This document shows, piece by piece, positions 51,115 through 59,946 of a stretch of 64,000 nucleotides of DNA. The notes under the pieces were generated by a model. It saw only the letters and a program-made list of their open reading frames with translations, searched no databases and had not been told where the DNA came from. Made by a program: the position numbers and the translations under genes. Position 1 is the stretch's first letter; each line of letters starts with the position of its first letter. Source of the DNA: JAXGXJ01 sp050943595 (GTDB lineage: Bacteria; Actinomycetota; Thermoleophilia; RBG-16-64-13); assembly GCA_050943595.1 (NCBI GenBank), contig JBMNPM010000005.1:1-64000 (forward strand). The letters run 5' to 3'.

Positions 51115-51729
51115 ATGGATGGGCGGACTTCTCCGACTCGGCGGGATCGTCGCCGTTCGGCCACCAGGGCTGAGATTCTCGCAGCTGCTCGCGAATTGCT
51201 CCTCGAAGTGGGGCCGGAGGAACTCAGCCTCCGGCAGGTGGCAAGGCGGGCCGACTTCAGCCCCGCCGCGCTCTACAACTACTTCTCCAACAAAGATGAA
51301 CTCGTGGCCTCCCTTTTTGCTGAGGCCTTCGAGCGTCTCGATATCTACGTGCGGCGTGTGTCCCGCGATCTCAGTCCTGAGGAGCGGGTGATGGAGCTGG
51401 CGCTGGCCTATATGGACTTTGCTCAAGACAATCCCATGGACCTGCGCTGCATGCTCCTGACCGCCTCACTAGATCTACCTCCGTCCAGCGGGAAGGCAGT
51501 GGGGCTCGGCGCAGCTCGTCTGTTGGGAGAGACCTTCCGTGAGGGGATGAAGGAGGGCGTCTTCTCGCCCGATGTGGGCCTGTCGGCTGCAGAAATGGCG
51601 TTCGGGGTCTGGGCCCTTGTGCACGGCATGGTATCGCTAGCGTTCATTGATCTCAAAGAGGTGAGTGATGAGGTCTCGGCCGATCCGCAGCAGGTCATCG
51701 GAGCGTTCATACAGTTACTTATGAAATAG
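51115..51729 (+). CDS. TetR-family regulator
   Basis: A 204-aa regulator. The HTH covers about residues 20-65 (AEILAAARELLLEVGPEELSLRQVARRADFSPAALYNYFSNKDEL), and the ligand-binding helical domain fills the rest. The ATG at 51115 follows AAAGGA, and the TetR HTH is about 20 residues from it. The bases GTGTTCTGTCAAACAC (51075-51090) just upstream are a weak inverted repeat that could be an operator. It lies between the divergent MFS gene and the MMPL gene, which it precedes by 102 bp. Confidence 0.92.
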   Translation: MDGRTSPTRRDRRRSATRAEILAAARELLLEVGPEELSLRQVARRADFSPAALYNYFSNKDELVASLFAEAFERLDIYVRRVSRDLSPEERVMELALAYMDFAQDNPMDLRCMLLTASLDLPPSSGKAVGLGAARLLGETFREGMKEGVFSPDVGLSAAEMAFGVWALVHGMVSLAFIDLKEVSDEVSADPQQVIGAFIQLLMK

Positions 51730-51831
51730 AGCACACAGCCAGAGCACACAGCCGCTGGGTGCCACGGAGTGGACTGGCTTCCGGGGTCTACGGTTGGTGT
51801 TGGTAGGCGAGATCGGACAGGGTGAGGCGAC

Positions 51832-54201
51832 ATGTTTGAGGCCATCGGTAGATTCAGTTACCGGTTCCGCTGGTGGGTCATAGGTCTGTGGGTGGTGCTC
51901 TTCGCGGTGAGCGTGGCGGCCACCCCTCTGTTGGCCGACGTCCTGCAGGGGGGATTCTCCAACCCAAAGGCACCGGCCGAGCGGGCGGGTAAGGTCATCG
52001 AGGAGAGGTTCCACCAAGGGCCGACCATCGTCCTCATCCTGTTCAAGAGCGAAACACTCAAGGCCGCCGATCCGGCGTTCCAGGAGGCTGAACAACAGGC
52101 ATTGGCCGGGTTGACGGCTGCGGGGACGCCCTTCCTGGACAGCATCCAGACGTACGCATCTACGGGCAACCCTCTGTTCCTCTCCAAAGACGGCCGTAGT
52201 TCGGTAGCCGTACTGAGCTTCTCGGCTCCGCTTCATATCATCCAGAACGAAGTGGAGGATATCCGAACGTCTTTGCGCGACACGGGGCTTCAGACGTATG
52301 TGACCGGGGAACCGGCGATAAACGCTGATCTCACCACCTACTCGTTCCGAGACGCGCAGCGTGTGGAGCTCTATGCGCTGCCTGTCGCGCTTGTGGCCCT
52401 TATTTTTGTCTTCGGTAGCCTTGTATCGGCGGCTCTGCCCATCGTTACCGGTGGTCTGGCGGTGACCGTGACTCTGGGCGGCATGTATCTACTGGGACGG
52501 GTTACGAGCATGTCCATCTTCGCCATGAACACGGCTACTCTTCTCGGTCTGGCTGTGGCCATTGATTATGCTCTTTTCATCGTCTCGCGTTTTCGCGAGG
52601 AGCTACAGCGTGGGGCGACGACCGAGGAGGCCGTTGTGGTTACCTCCGCACGGGCGGGTCGCTCGATCTTCTATAGCGGTCTTGCCGTCATGGTGGCCGT
52701 GCTGGGGCTACTATTCTTCCCTTCCACCGGACTCCGCTCCCTAGGTATCGGCGGCGCGTTGGTGGTCTTCTTCTCGGTAGCGGCGTCGCTCACGTTTATG
52801 CCGGCCCTCATGGGTGTCCTGGGGCATCGAGTTAATACCGCCACCATCATCAAGTTGCAAACGGCACGTGAATCCCGGGTCTTCGGGAAATTGAGCAGCC
52901 TGCTGCTCAGGAGGCCCTGGATATCGATCGTGGGTGCTCTGGTACTGATCGCGCTCATTGCTTCTCCGGCCTTCAAGATGGAGAGGGAGATGACTTCCGT
53001 ATCTACCCTGCCTCAGGTTGCAGAGGCGCGACAGGGATTCGACATCCTCGAACAGGAGTTCGACTACGAGGCCCTTTCCCCAGTGTCGGTGCTTCTCACC
53101 TGGGATGGTAGTCAGACTATCGACATGAGCAGAGCCGCCAGATTGTTCATCTACGGGCAGAAGCTTGCCGACCTTCCAGGGGTGGCTTCAGTCATGAGCC
53201 CGTTCACGGTGACAGGACTCAGTGATCCTACAGCGTTGGCTTCGTTCTGGCCCCAGTTCGAAGCACTGTTGAACGATCCGGATGGTTTTGTCGTGCCGCC
53301 TGAAGGCGTTACCGTCGGAGATCAGGTGATCAGTGCTGCCCAGTTGGGGCAGTTCAAGCAGCTGGTGGCTGCCTCCATCGCGCCGGGCGCCGCACTGTAC
53401 CGTGTGGTGTTGGATAATCCACCTGCCTCGGCGGAATCGCGGCAGACCGTGGGGCGGGTGCTCGATGTTGGTCCACCGGCGGGATACGAGCTCCATGTGG
53501 CCGGTGAGACGGCATCGAGCTATGACTTCTTCAAGGAGATCGACGACTGGTTTCCTCTAGTCATCATCTGGGTGGTCGTCACCAGTTTCATAGTGTTCGT
53601 GTTCCTTCTACGGAGCCTGCTCCTGCCCCTGGTGGCCGTGATTGTCAATCTGTTCACCATCGCCATGAGCTACGGGTTGTTGGTGTTGATATTTCAGGGG
53701 GATACTTTCGAAGGTCTGCTGAACTTCACCTCTACGGGGGCAATTGATGCCATCGTTCCCGTGGTGATGCTCTGCATCTTCTTCGGCGTCACCATGGATT
53801 ACGCGGTCTTCATGCTCACCAGGATGCACGAGCGTTGGCTGCGCACCGGCAACAACAAGGAGGCCGTGACCGTCGGTCTTGTGCGCACGGCCCGCATCAT
53901 CTTGAGTGCAGGCCTGCTTGTGGTTATCGTTACCGGAGCATTCAGTTTTTCCCACATCAAGCAGACCAAGATGCTGGGCATGGGCATAGCTCTGGCCATC
54001 ATCGCCGACGTGCTTCTCATCCGCATGGCCCTCTTGCCGGCAATCATGAGCTATCTCGGCAGGGCCAACTGGTGGTGGCCGGGGAAGAGATACCGCTCGG
54101 TATTTAAGGCCGAAACGGCCGATACCTCGGGCGAGGCACCGGCCGGAACTCTGTCTGCCGGAAAGGACCGGTCGAAGGTCGGCGAAGATCAGAACGATTA
54201 G
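51832..54201 (+). CDS. MMPL/RND-family transporter
   Basis: A 789-aa protein with two six-helix halves, each following a large extracytoplasmic loop. The first helix is at about 14-36, helices 2-6 at 185-330, the seventh near 365-385, and 8-12 at about 580-740. The second half contains GVTMDYAVFMLTRMHE, and the first AVAIDYALFIVSRFREE; these are the Asp-Tyr proton-relay motifs. MMPL proteins export lipids or hydrophobic compounds. The TetR gene upstream suggests ligand-induced expression. The C-terminal 45 residues are polar. The gene ends before a bidirectional hairpin. Confidence 0.92.
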   Translation: MFEAIGRFSYRFRWWVIGLWVVLFAVSVAATPLLADVLQGGFSNPKAPAERAGKVIEERFHQGPTIVLILFKSETLKAADPAFQEAEQQALAGLTAAGTPFLDSIQTYASTGNPLFLSKDGRSSVAVLSFSAPLHIIQNEVEDIRTSLRDTGLQTYVTGEPAINADLTTYSFRDAQRVELYALPVALVALIFVFGSLVSAALPIVTGGLAVTVTLGGMYLLGRVTSMSIFAMNTATLLGLAVAIDYALFIVSRFREELQRGATTEEAVVVTSARAGRSIFYSGLAVMVAVLGLLFFPSTGLRSLGIGGALVVFFSVAASLTFMPALMGVLGHRVNTATIIKLQTARESRVFGKLSSLLLRRPWISIVGALVLIALIASPAFKMEREMTSVSTLPQVAEARQGFDILEQEFDYEALSPVSVLLTWDGSQTIDMSRAARLFIYGQKLADLPGVASVMSPFTVTGLSDPTALASFWPQFEALLNDPDGFVVPPEGVTVGDQVISAAQLGQFKQLVAASIAPGAALYRVVLDNPPASAESRQTVGRVLDVGPPAGYELHVAGETASSYDFFKEIDDWFPLVIIWVVVTSFIVFVFLLRSLLLPLVAVIVNLFTIAMSYGLLVLIFQGDTFEGLLNFTSTGAIDAIVPVVMLCIFFGVTMDYAVFMLTRMHERWLRTGNNKEAVTVGLVRTARIILSAGLLVVIVTGAFSFSHIKQTKMLGMGIALAIIADVLLIRMALLPAIMSYLGRANWWWPGKRYRSVFKAETADTSGEAPAGTLSAGKDRSKVGEDQND

Positions 54202-54222
54202 CGTTCCGGTCTTTGTCGATGC

Positions 54223-54258
54223 CCTAGAGGGCCGCTGAAATTTCAGTGGCCCTCTAGG
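54223..54258. terminator. Bidirectional terminator hairpin
   Basis: CCTAGAGGGCC and GGCCCTCTAGG (54223-54233 and 54248-54258) enclose a further CTGAAATTTCAG palindrome. It terminates the MMPL gene and the hydrogenase operon, and overlaps the last codon of the latter. Confidence 0.8.
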
Positions 54259-55717
54259 CGGGCAGCAGCACGGAGAAGGTCGAGCCCCCGCCGAGAGTGC
54301 TGACGACTTCCAGGCGACCGCCTGCACGTTCGGTCAGCCTTTTCACGATGGTGAGCCCTAGTCCGCTGCCTTCCAGGTGACGTGTCTCTGAGCGTTTCTC
54401 GCGGAAGAATTCGCTCAGAATCTGATCGAGGTTCTCCTCCGCGATGCCGATGCCCGTATCATCGACGTCGAGGCGCAGCCACTGCCCCTCATGACGGGCG
54501 CGTACGGTTACGCTACCCTGGTCTCGGTTGTATTTCACGGCATTGCCTATGAGGTTGGTGAGGATGAGGTCCAGGTCGTCGGCAGCGATCAGGACCGGGG
54601 GCAGGCCCGACTCTATCTCCACCCGGGCGGTGATGTTTCGCGCGGCCAGGTGCTCGGCCTGCAGGCCGAGCACGGTATTCACGGCCGGCTCGATCTCGAC
54701 AAGGCGCGGTTCCTCCGGCGTATGGGCCTGCTCGCTACGGGACAGCGATAGGAGGTCGCTGATGAGCTGGACCATGCCGTCGATACGCTCTTGGGCGCGG
54801 TTGAGCATGGGCTCGTACTTATCAATCTCATTCCCCAGGCTTTGGTCGGTGGCCACTTCGATGAGGCTGCGCACGGCTCCCAATGGGGCCTTGAGTTCGT
54901 GGACCATGGTACGGATGAAACGCTCTTTCTCCATAGCCAGTCTCCGGATCTGCGAGATGTCGGAGAGGGTGAGGATACGTCCTAGGGCCGTGCCGTCTTC
55001 GCCGCGGAACGTGACGATGCTTGTCATGAAGGTCCGCTCGCCTAGGGAAAGCTGCCCGATGGTCCGGTCCTTGAGGGGGGCGGCGATCTGTTCAGCGAGA
55101 GAGGCAAGTGGGCCCGAGGCGAGCAATTCCACGGCCGGCAGGGGAAGGAAGTTCTCCTCGGCTATGTCGAGGAGGGTTGCCATGGACTGGTTGGCCAGCA
55201 CCGCGTGGCCATCGCGGTTGACCACCAGGACGGCATCGCGCAGGGAGGATACCAGCGAATGGGTCTGCGTCCTCTCCTCGGCCAGGGCCAACAGACTTGC
55301 CTCGTGCTCTTGACGTAAGCGTTGGGCTTCGGCCTGGGCCCGCTTCTTATTGACCAGAGTATCAACCGCGGTCAGCAGATCATCAGGCAGGAACGGCTTG
55401 GGCAGAAAAGAGTCCACTCCTTCGCGGGTCGCGGCCACAGCCGTATCGATGTTGGCATAGGCCGTGATCATACATGTGGTTACATCTATCCCCTCGGCCT
55501 TGATGGACTGGAAGATGGTCAGACCGTCGATGTCCGGTAGGCGGTAGTCGAGGAGGGCCACATCGTAGCCGGTGGATCGTAGCAGGTCGAGCGCTTCTGC
55601 TCCGGTGGCGGCTTCATCGACTACGTAGCCCTCGATCTCCAGGATCTGTCTGATGCCCGAGCGGACGCCAAACTCGTCATCAACGACAAGGATGCGTGCT
55701 TCCTCGGTCGATGTCAT
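54254..55717 (-). CDS. Receiver-PAS-histidine kinase hybrid
   Basis: A 487-aa soluble protein. An N-terminal receiver (VVDDE at 11-15, Asp57 in ALLDYRLPD, Lys in LPKPF) is followed by a coiled segment (about 125-150) and a PAS-like domain (about 155-255, with VNRDGHAVLANQSMATLL). HisKA with His273 in MVHELKAPLG comes next, then the HATPase (N box LIGNAVKYN, G1 DDTGIGIAEE, G2 GSGLGLTIVKRL). Such proteins take a phosphate from one kinase and modulate another. It is the last gene of the hydrogenase operon, overlapping the lone receiver by 4 bp (ATGA). A DNA-binding output is absent. Confidence 0.93.
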   Translation of the reverse strand: MTSTEEARILVVDDEFGVRSGIRQILEIEGYVVDEAATGAEALDLLRSTGYDVALLDYRLPDIDGLTIFQSIKAEGIDVTTCMITAYANIDTAVAATREGVDSFLPKPFLPDDLLTAVDTLVNKKRAQAEAQRLRQEHEASLLALAEERTQTHSLVSSLRDAVLVVNRDGHAVLANQSMATLLDIAEENFLPLPAVELLASGPLASLAEQIAAPLKDRTIGQLSLGERTFMTSIVTFRGEDGTALGRILTLSDISQIRRLAMEKERFIRTMVHELKAPLGAVRSLIEVATDQSLGNEIDKYEPMLNRAQERIDGMVQLISDLLSLSRSEQAHTPEEPRLVEIEPAVNTVLGLQAEHLAARNITARVEIESGLPPVLIAADDLDLILTNLIGNAVKYNRDQGSVTVRARHEGQWLRLDVDDTGIGIAEENLDQILSEFFREKRSETRHLEGSGLGLTIVKRLTERAGGRLEVVSTLGGGSTFSVLLPA

Positions 55718-56115
55718 CGTGACCCCAGGAGTTCCTCGGCCAGACCCAGAAGTTGCTTGCCGGTGGCGGGCTTGTCCACGAAGCGATCGAGGCGTGTCCA
55801 AGCACGTAGGCCGGCGTGTTCCTGGTCGAAACGTTCGCCGGTGGCCGCCGCGACCGCACTCAACATGACCAAGGGGGTGTTCTTGAGGTGCTCCTGTTTG
55901 CGGATCTGGTGCGCAAGCCGGAAGCCGCTGTCGTAGCGTTCCATCATCAGGTCGAGGAAGATAATGTCCGGGACTTGGGCTTCGAGGCAGCGGAGTGCCT
56001 CTTCGCTACTCGTCGCTGTATGAACGGTGTGGCCCCGGCTGCCGAAGTAGGCGGACTGGCCGGCCAGAAAATCCTGGTCATCATCTACGAAAAGGATGTT
56101 CCATGGTTTACTCAA
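55714..56115 (-). CDS. Single-domain response regulator
   Basis: A 133-aa receiver with nothing else. DDDQDF supplies the acidic cluster, Asp55 in IIFLDLMMERYDSG the phospho-acceptor, Ser in VMLSA the switch, and Lys in FVDKP the conserved Lys. The TTG start (56115) overlaps the stop of the hydrogenase-kinase gene by 4 bp, and its stop overlaps the next gene by 4 bp. It presumably shuttles phosphate from the hydrogenase-domain kinase to the hybrid kinase or beyond. Confidence 0.9.
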   Translation of the reverse strand: MSKPWNILFVDDDQDFLAGQSAYFGSRGHTVHTATSSEEALRCLEAQVPDIIFLDLMMERYDSGFRLAHQIRKQEHLKNTPLVMLSAVAAATGERFDQEHAGLRAWTRLDRFVDKPATGKQLLGLAEELLGSR

Positions 56116-58151
56116 TTGGGGCTCCTTTCGCCGCTAGGGCGGTTCTTGGGGATCTCTACATAGAAAGTGGTGCCAACACCTTTCTCTGAGTCAAACCACA
56201 TATTGCCGTTGTGCATTTTCACGATACCGTAGGTGATAGGTAGGCCCAGACCGGTTCCCTTGCCGATGCTCTTAGTGGTGAAGAATGGCTGGAAGATCTT
56301 ATCTTCTGCTCCGGTGGGGATACCGTTACCCTGGTCGGAGACGCTGAAACGAATGCGATCTGTCTCGGGCATCTCTCGTGCCTTCACGCGTACGGTGCCT
56401 GTGCGTCCTTCCATGGCCTCGACCCCGTTCTTGACCAAGTTGAGCAGCACCTGCGTGAGCTGGTCCCGGTCGGCATCGGCTTCGAGCCCCGGGGGCACGT
56501 CTGCAACCGCCTCCACCTGTCTAGTGTTGGCGCTGACGTGGCTGACCGTGTTGTAGACGATGGTGTCGATAAGGTCTTTTAGGTCTATCCTCTCCACGCG
56601 CACCCGGCTTTGGCGGGCGAAATCCAGTAGATTGCTGATGATGCGCGTACAGCGTTCCGATTCGCCGGCTATGAGCCTGAGGTCGTCACCGACGTCTTCA
56701 CGGTCACTGAGTTTGCGTTGCAGGATGTGTGAGTAGAGTAGGATGGTGCTGAGAGGGTTGTTCAACTCATGGGCCACGCCGGCGGCCATCTGCCCCATAG
56801 AAGCAAGCTTCTCCGTGTTGATCAAGTGACGGTGTACGTCACGTAGATCGTCCCAAGGAACGTTCAGTTCCTCACAAACCCGCTCAGATTGATCGATGAT
56901 GAAGGGCAGACACATGTTCTCCTCGGCCATACCGGCGTAGACTGCTGCGGCTTTGGCCCGGCAGGTGGCATAGCCGCACGCGCCGCAGTTCAGCTCATCC
57001 TCGGGGAAGAACTTGTTTGTATGGGCCAAGATCTTGCGAATCTCCTGCTCGCTGGGCTCCACGCTGCGTTGATCGTGGGCGGTATAGCCCCGTCCCAGGG
57101 ACAGCTGTGTGTGAAGGTTGGGATACGCGGGAAGCGCGCCCGTCTCTTGGCGATGGAGACTTGTAGAGGCGAATTCTGTCACTCGGCGCCGTCGGAGTAG
57201 GCCGGGCTCGTCACTCTTTATGCCGGGGCCCGCATAGCACCCTTTGCACATCAGTGCTTCGACTAGAAGGGTGCTGTCGTCTTGACCGTCCTGGTCATCC
57301 GGGAGGCCGGCCAGGGCTTCGAGGGTCTCGGCGCGCCCACTGACCACTATCAAGCGGGGATCGAGGATGCCCTCACCTATGCCGGCACTCTCCAGGAGTC
57401 CCCCGGGGATGGGGTATATCCGTGCCGGTCCGGCATGGGGCGGATCGAAATCCCGCTCAGGCGCTCGTGCAGGGTTTACCCTGCGGGAGGCGAATATGCT
57501 CTGCAATTCCTCCAAGGTAAGGACCTCATCGACTATCCCGGCTACCTCTTCATCAAGCATCTCGGCCTTCTTGGCTATACACGGGCCGATGAAGACACAG
57601 CGGACGTCTGCGCCATATTGTTCCTTGACGGCGAGTGCGGTGGCCACCATGGGCGAGACGATGGGCATGATGCGGTCGGTCAGGTGCGGATGGTATTTAC
57701 GCACGTACTCCACCACGGCTGGACAAGCGCTGGCGATATGGACGCCGGTGGGCTGTTTACGTAGGTGATCGTGGCAGGCCTGATTGACCAGGTCTGCTCC
57801 GTAGGCTACCTCCACCACCGGATCGAATCCCAAGGCGTGAATTGCCCCGATCACCTGGGCGGGGGCGACGGTAAACCCGGCCGGGAAGGAGGGAGCCACT
57901 AGGGCGGCCACACTCCCTCCTTCGTCGAGTAACTGGAGGGTTTTCGTGATACCGGTCGTGTAGGCTTTGGCGTTCTGCGAACAGACCATTGTGCAGCTGC
58001 CACACCCGATGCAGCGGTCGGGCACTACCGAAGCCTGGCCGTCTTCAATGCGGATGGCCTTGGCCGGGCAGTCCCGCACACACGTATAGCAACGGCGGCA
58101 GTTCTGCTTGATGGTGGTGATGATGCCTTCAGTGGTGGTAATGCCTTCCAT
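56112..58151 (-). CDS. [FeFe]-hydrogenase-domain sensor histidine kinase (HydS-like)
   Basis: A 679-aa protein. Residues 18-28 and 47-57 hold two [4Fe-4S] motifs (CxxCxxCxxxC). An [FeFe]-hydrogenase large-subunit fold occupies about 80-310 with altered H-cluster loops: L1 ASACPAVVEY (Cys143; the proton-relay Cys is Ala142), L2 GPCIAKKAEM (Cys191) and L3 MCKGCYAGPG (Cys302, Cys305). A further Fe-S domain, CGACGYATC with Cys414, lies at about 389-414. HisKA (AHELNNPL, His461) and HATPase (LVKNGVEAM, DQGNGIP, GTGLGLPI) complete it. The altered loops match sensory rather than catalytic hydrogenases. The enzyme would detect H2 or redox state and signal by phosphorylation. It follows hydA by 19 bp. 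Confidence 0.93.
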   Translation of the reverse strand: MEGITTTEGIITTIKQNCRRCYTCVRDCPAKAIRIEDGQASVVPDRCIGCGSCTMVCSQNAKAYTTGITKTLQLLDEGGSVAALVAPSFPAGFTVAPAQVIGAIHALGFDPVVEVAYGADLVNQACHDHLRKQPTGVHIASACPAVVEYVRKYHPHLTDRIMPIVSPMVATALAVKEQYGADVRCVFIGPCIAKKAEMLDEEVAGIVDEVLTLEELQSIFASRRVNPARAPERDFDPPHAGPARIYPIPGGLLESAGIGEGILDPRLIVVSGRAETLEALAGLPDDQDGQDDSTLLVEALMCKGCYAGPGIKSDEPGLLRRRRVTEFASTSLHRQETGALPAYPNLHTQLSLGRGYTAHDQRSVEPSEQEIRKILAHTNKFFPEDELNCGACGYATCRAKAAAVYAGMAEENMCLPFIIDQSERVCEELNVPWDDLRDVHRHLINTEKLASMGQMAAGVAHELNNPLSTILLYSHILQRKLSDREDVGDDLRLIAGESERCTRIISNLLDFARQSRVRVERIDLKDLIDTIVYNTVSHVSANTRQVEAVADVPPGLEADADRDQLTQVLLNLVKNGVEAMEGRTGTVRVKAREMPETDRIRFSVSDQGNGIPTGAEDKIFQPFFTTKSIGKGTGLGLPITYGIVKMHNGNMWFDSEKGVGTTFYVEIPKNRPSGERSPN

Positions 58152-58170
58152 GCTGTTGTCCCAATCTGCC

Positions 58171-59937
58171 TCAGCCCGCTATAGACGCACTGGTGTCGTT
58201 CGCCGGTACTATCGTGACGGCCGGTTCATCGACAACAGGAGGACGTTCCTCGGCGTTGCGGTCGACATACTCACGATGGAGAAGTTTGTGGGAGACTTCA
58301 CTGAGGGGGTGGCCGAGGTACTTCTCGTAGAGGGCGGCCACGGACGTGTTCTCATGCGAGTATCGGGTCTCGGCCCGCTCGTCGGCCTCGTGGATGCGCT
58401 CGATACGATGGTGTACTTCTTCTATCTCGCTCTGGTAGGGCTGACCGCCGCCTTCGGCGCAGCCGCCGGGACATGACATCACTTCTATGAAGTGCAGGTC
58501 GTTCAGTGAGTCGTCGAGTACCGAGCTGAGACGCCCGAGCCCGTTGACTACGCTCATGTTGAGAGTGAGGTCGCCTGCCTTTAGGGTAAAGCGTTTGACT
58601 CCATCCGGCCCGCGGGCTTCAGTGAGGGGCCCACTGGGCGGCTCGGCGCCCACCAGCGTCGCGGCTGTGCGTACGGCGGCCTCCATGACACCACCTGTGC
58701 CTCCGAAGAGCCGGGCCGCCCCGGTGGCTTCGGCGAAGGGGGGATCGAGCGGTGCCTGGTCCTCGTATGCATCGAAGTTGAGGCCGAAGCGGCTCCAAAG
58801 GGAGTCGAGCTCCCGTGTGGTGAGCACGTAGTCGACGTCACCGAGATCTTGAGCTTCGAACTTCTTGGCCGTGCACGGCATGATGGCAACGACCACCAAG
58901 CGCCTGCCGTCCAGATCAGCATAGCGCGGGTAGATCTCCTTGATGAGGGCGCCGGCCATTTGCTGGGGGGACTTGCACGTGGAGAGGTGAGGGATGAGGT
59001 CGGGGCGGTGTGTCTCGACGTACGTGATCCAGGCGGGCGAACAACTTGTGAACATAGGGAGCGTGCCGCCGTCCTGCAGGCGTTTCACCAGCTCGTTCGC
59101 CTCCTCCATAATGGTGACGTCGGCGGCGAAGCCGGTATCGAACACAGCCGCGAAGCCGATGCTCTTAAGTGCTGCGGAAAGACGTGCCAGTGTGTCGGGG
59201 ATGGTTTGGCCCTTTCCCCGCCCCTTGGCTAGGGTGGCCGGTATAGCCGGGGCGACCTGGGCCACGACGACTGTGTCGGTGTCACCCAGCGCCGCCGTGA
59301 CCGCCTCCACGTGTGAGTGTTCCATGAGCGCCCCGGTAGGACATACTTTGACGCATTGGCCACAGTAGACACAACCCGAGACATTCAGACCGGCGTGGAA
59401 GCCGGGACCTACCTTGGTGCGGAAGCCGCGGCCGATGAAGTCAATGGCGCCGACTCCCTGCACATGATGGCACACGGTTACGCAACGCCCACAGAGTACG
59501 CATTTGTTTGGGTCGCGCCAGATTGCCGCCGAGGATATGTCCAGTGATTGGTCTTTCTTCATCCCTACGTAGTGTCGGGGTCGGACACCCAGTTCGCGGC
59601 TGAGTTCAGAGAGTTCGCAGCTGCCTGAGCGGTTACAGGCCAGGCAGTCCTGGGGGTGGTTGGCCACCAACAGTTCGACGATGGCCCGGCGGGCTCTGAG
59701 TATCCGCGGAGTGTGCGTGTTGACCACCAGGCCGTCGGTTGCCAGGAGTGTGCAGCTGGTCTGCAGCCTGGCCACGCCCTCCACCTCGACTATGCATAGG
59801 CGGCACGACGCGGAGGGTGAGGGGGCCCAGTCGAGATAGCAAAGGTGAGGGATGTGGATCCCGGCACGTTCCGCGACTTGGAGGACCGTCTCGCCCGGTT
59901 CGAAGTGCAGCTCTCTATTGTTGATGATGATAGTCAT
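58171..59937 (-). CDS. hydA: [FeFe] hydrogenase catalytic subunit (trimeric, NAD-linked type)
   Basis: A 588-aa catalytic subunit. An N-terminal [2Fe-2S] has Cys33, 45, 48 and 62. A His-Cys [4Fe-4S] site has His94 and Cys98, 101, 107. Two [4Fe-4S] sites are at 146-156 and 189-199. The H-cluster domain contains L1 TSCSPAW (Cys299, Ser300), L2 MPCTAKKFE (Cys355) and L3 MSCPGGCAEGGGQP (Cys489, Cys493). A small-subunit domain follows (about 505-565). It oxidises or evolves H2 with HydB and HydC supplying NADH/ferredoxin electron paths. The second Cys of the usual TSCCP motif is Ser here. It is 9 bp downstream of hydB and 19 bp upstream of the sensor kinase gene. Confidence 0.95.
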   Translation of the reverse strand: MTIIINNRELHFEPGETVLQVAERAGIHIPHLCYLDWAPSPSASCRLCIVEVEGVARLQTSCTLLATDGLVVNTHTPRILRARRAIVELLVANHPQDCLACNRSGSCELSELSRELGVRPRHYVGMKKDQSLDISSAAIWRDPNKCVLCGRCVTVCHHVQGVGAIDFIGRGFRTKVGPGFHAGLNVSGCVYCGQCVKVCPTGALMEHSHVEAVTAALGDTDTVVVAQVAPAIPATLAKGRGKGQTIPDTLARLSAALKSIGFAAVFDTGFAADVTIMEEANELVKRLQDGGTLPMFTSCSPAWITYVETHRPDLIPHLSTCKSPQQMAGALIKEIYPRYADLDGRRLVVVAIMPCTAKKFEAQDLGDVDYVLTTRELDSLWSRFGLNFDAYEDQAPLDPPFAEATGAARLFGGTGGVMEAAVRTAATLVGAEPPSGPLTEARGPDGVKRFTLKAGDLTLNMSVVNGLGRLSSVLDDSLNDLHFIEVMSCPGGCAEGGGQPYQSEIEEVHHRIERIHEADERAETRYSHENTSVAALYEKYLGHPLSEVSHKLLHREYVDRNAEERPPVVDEPAVTIVPANDTSASIAG

Positions 59938-59946
59938 GCTGACCTC

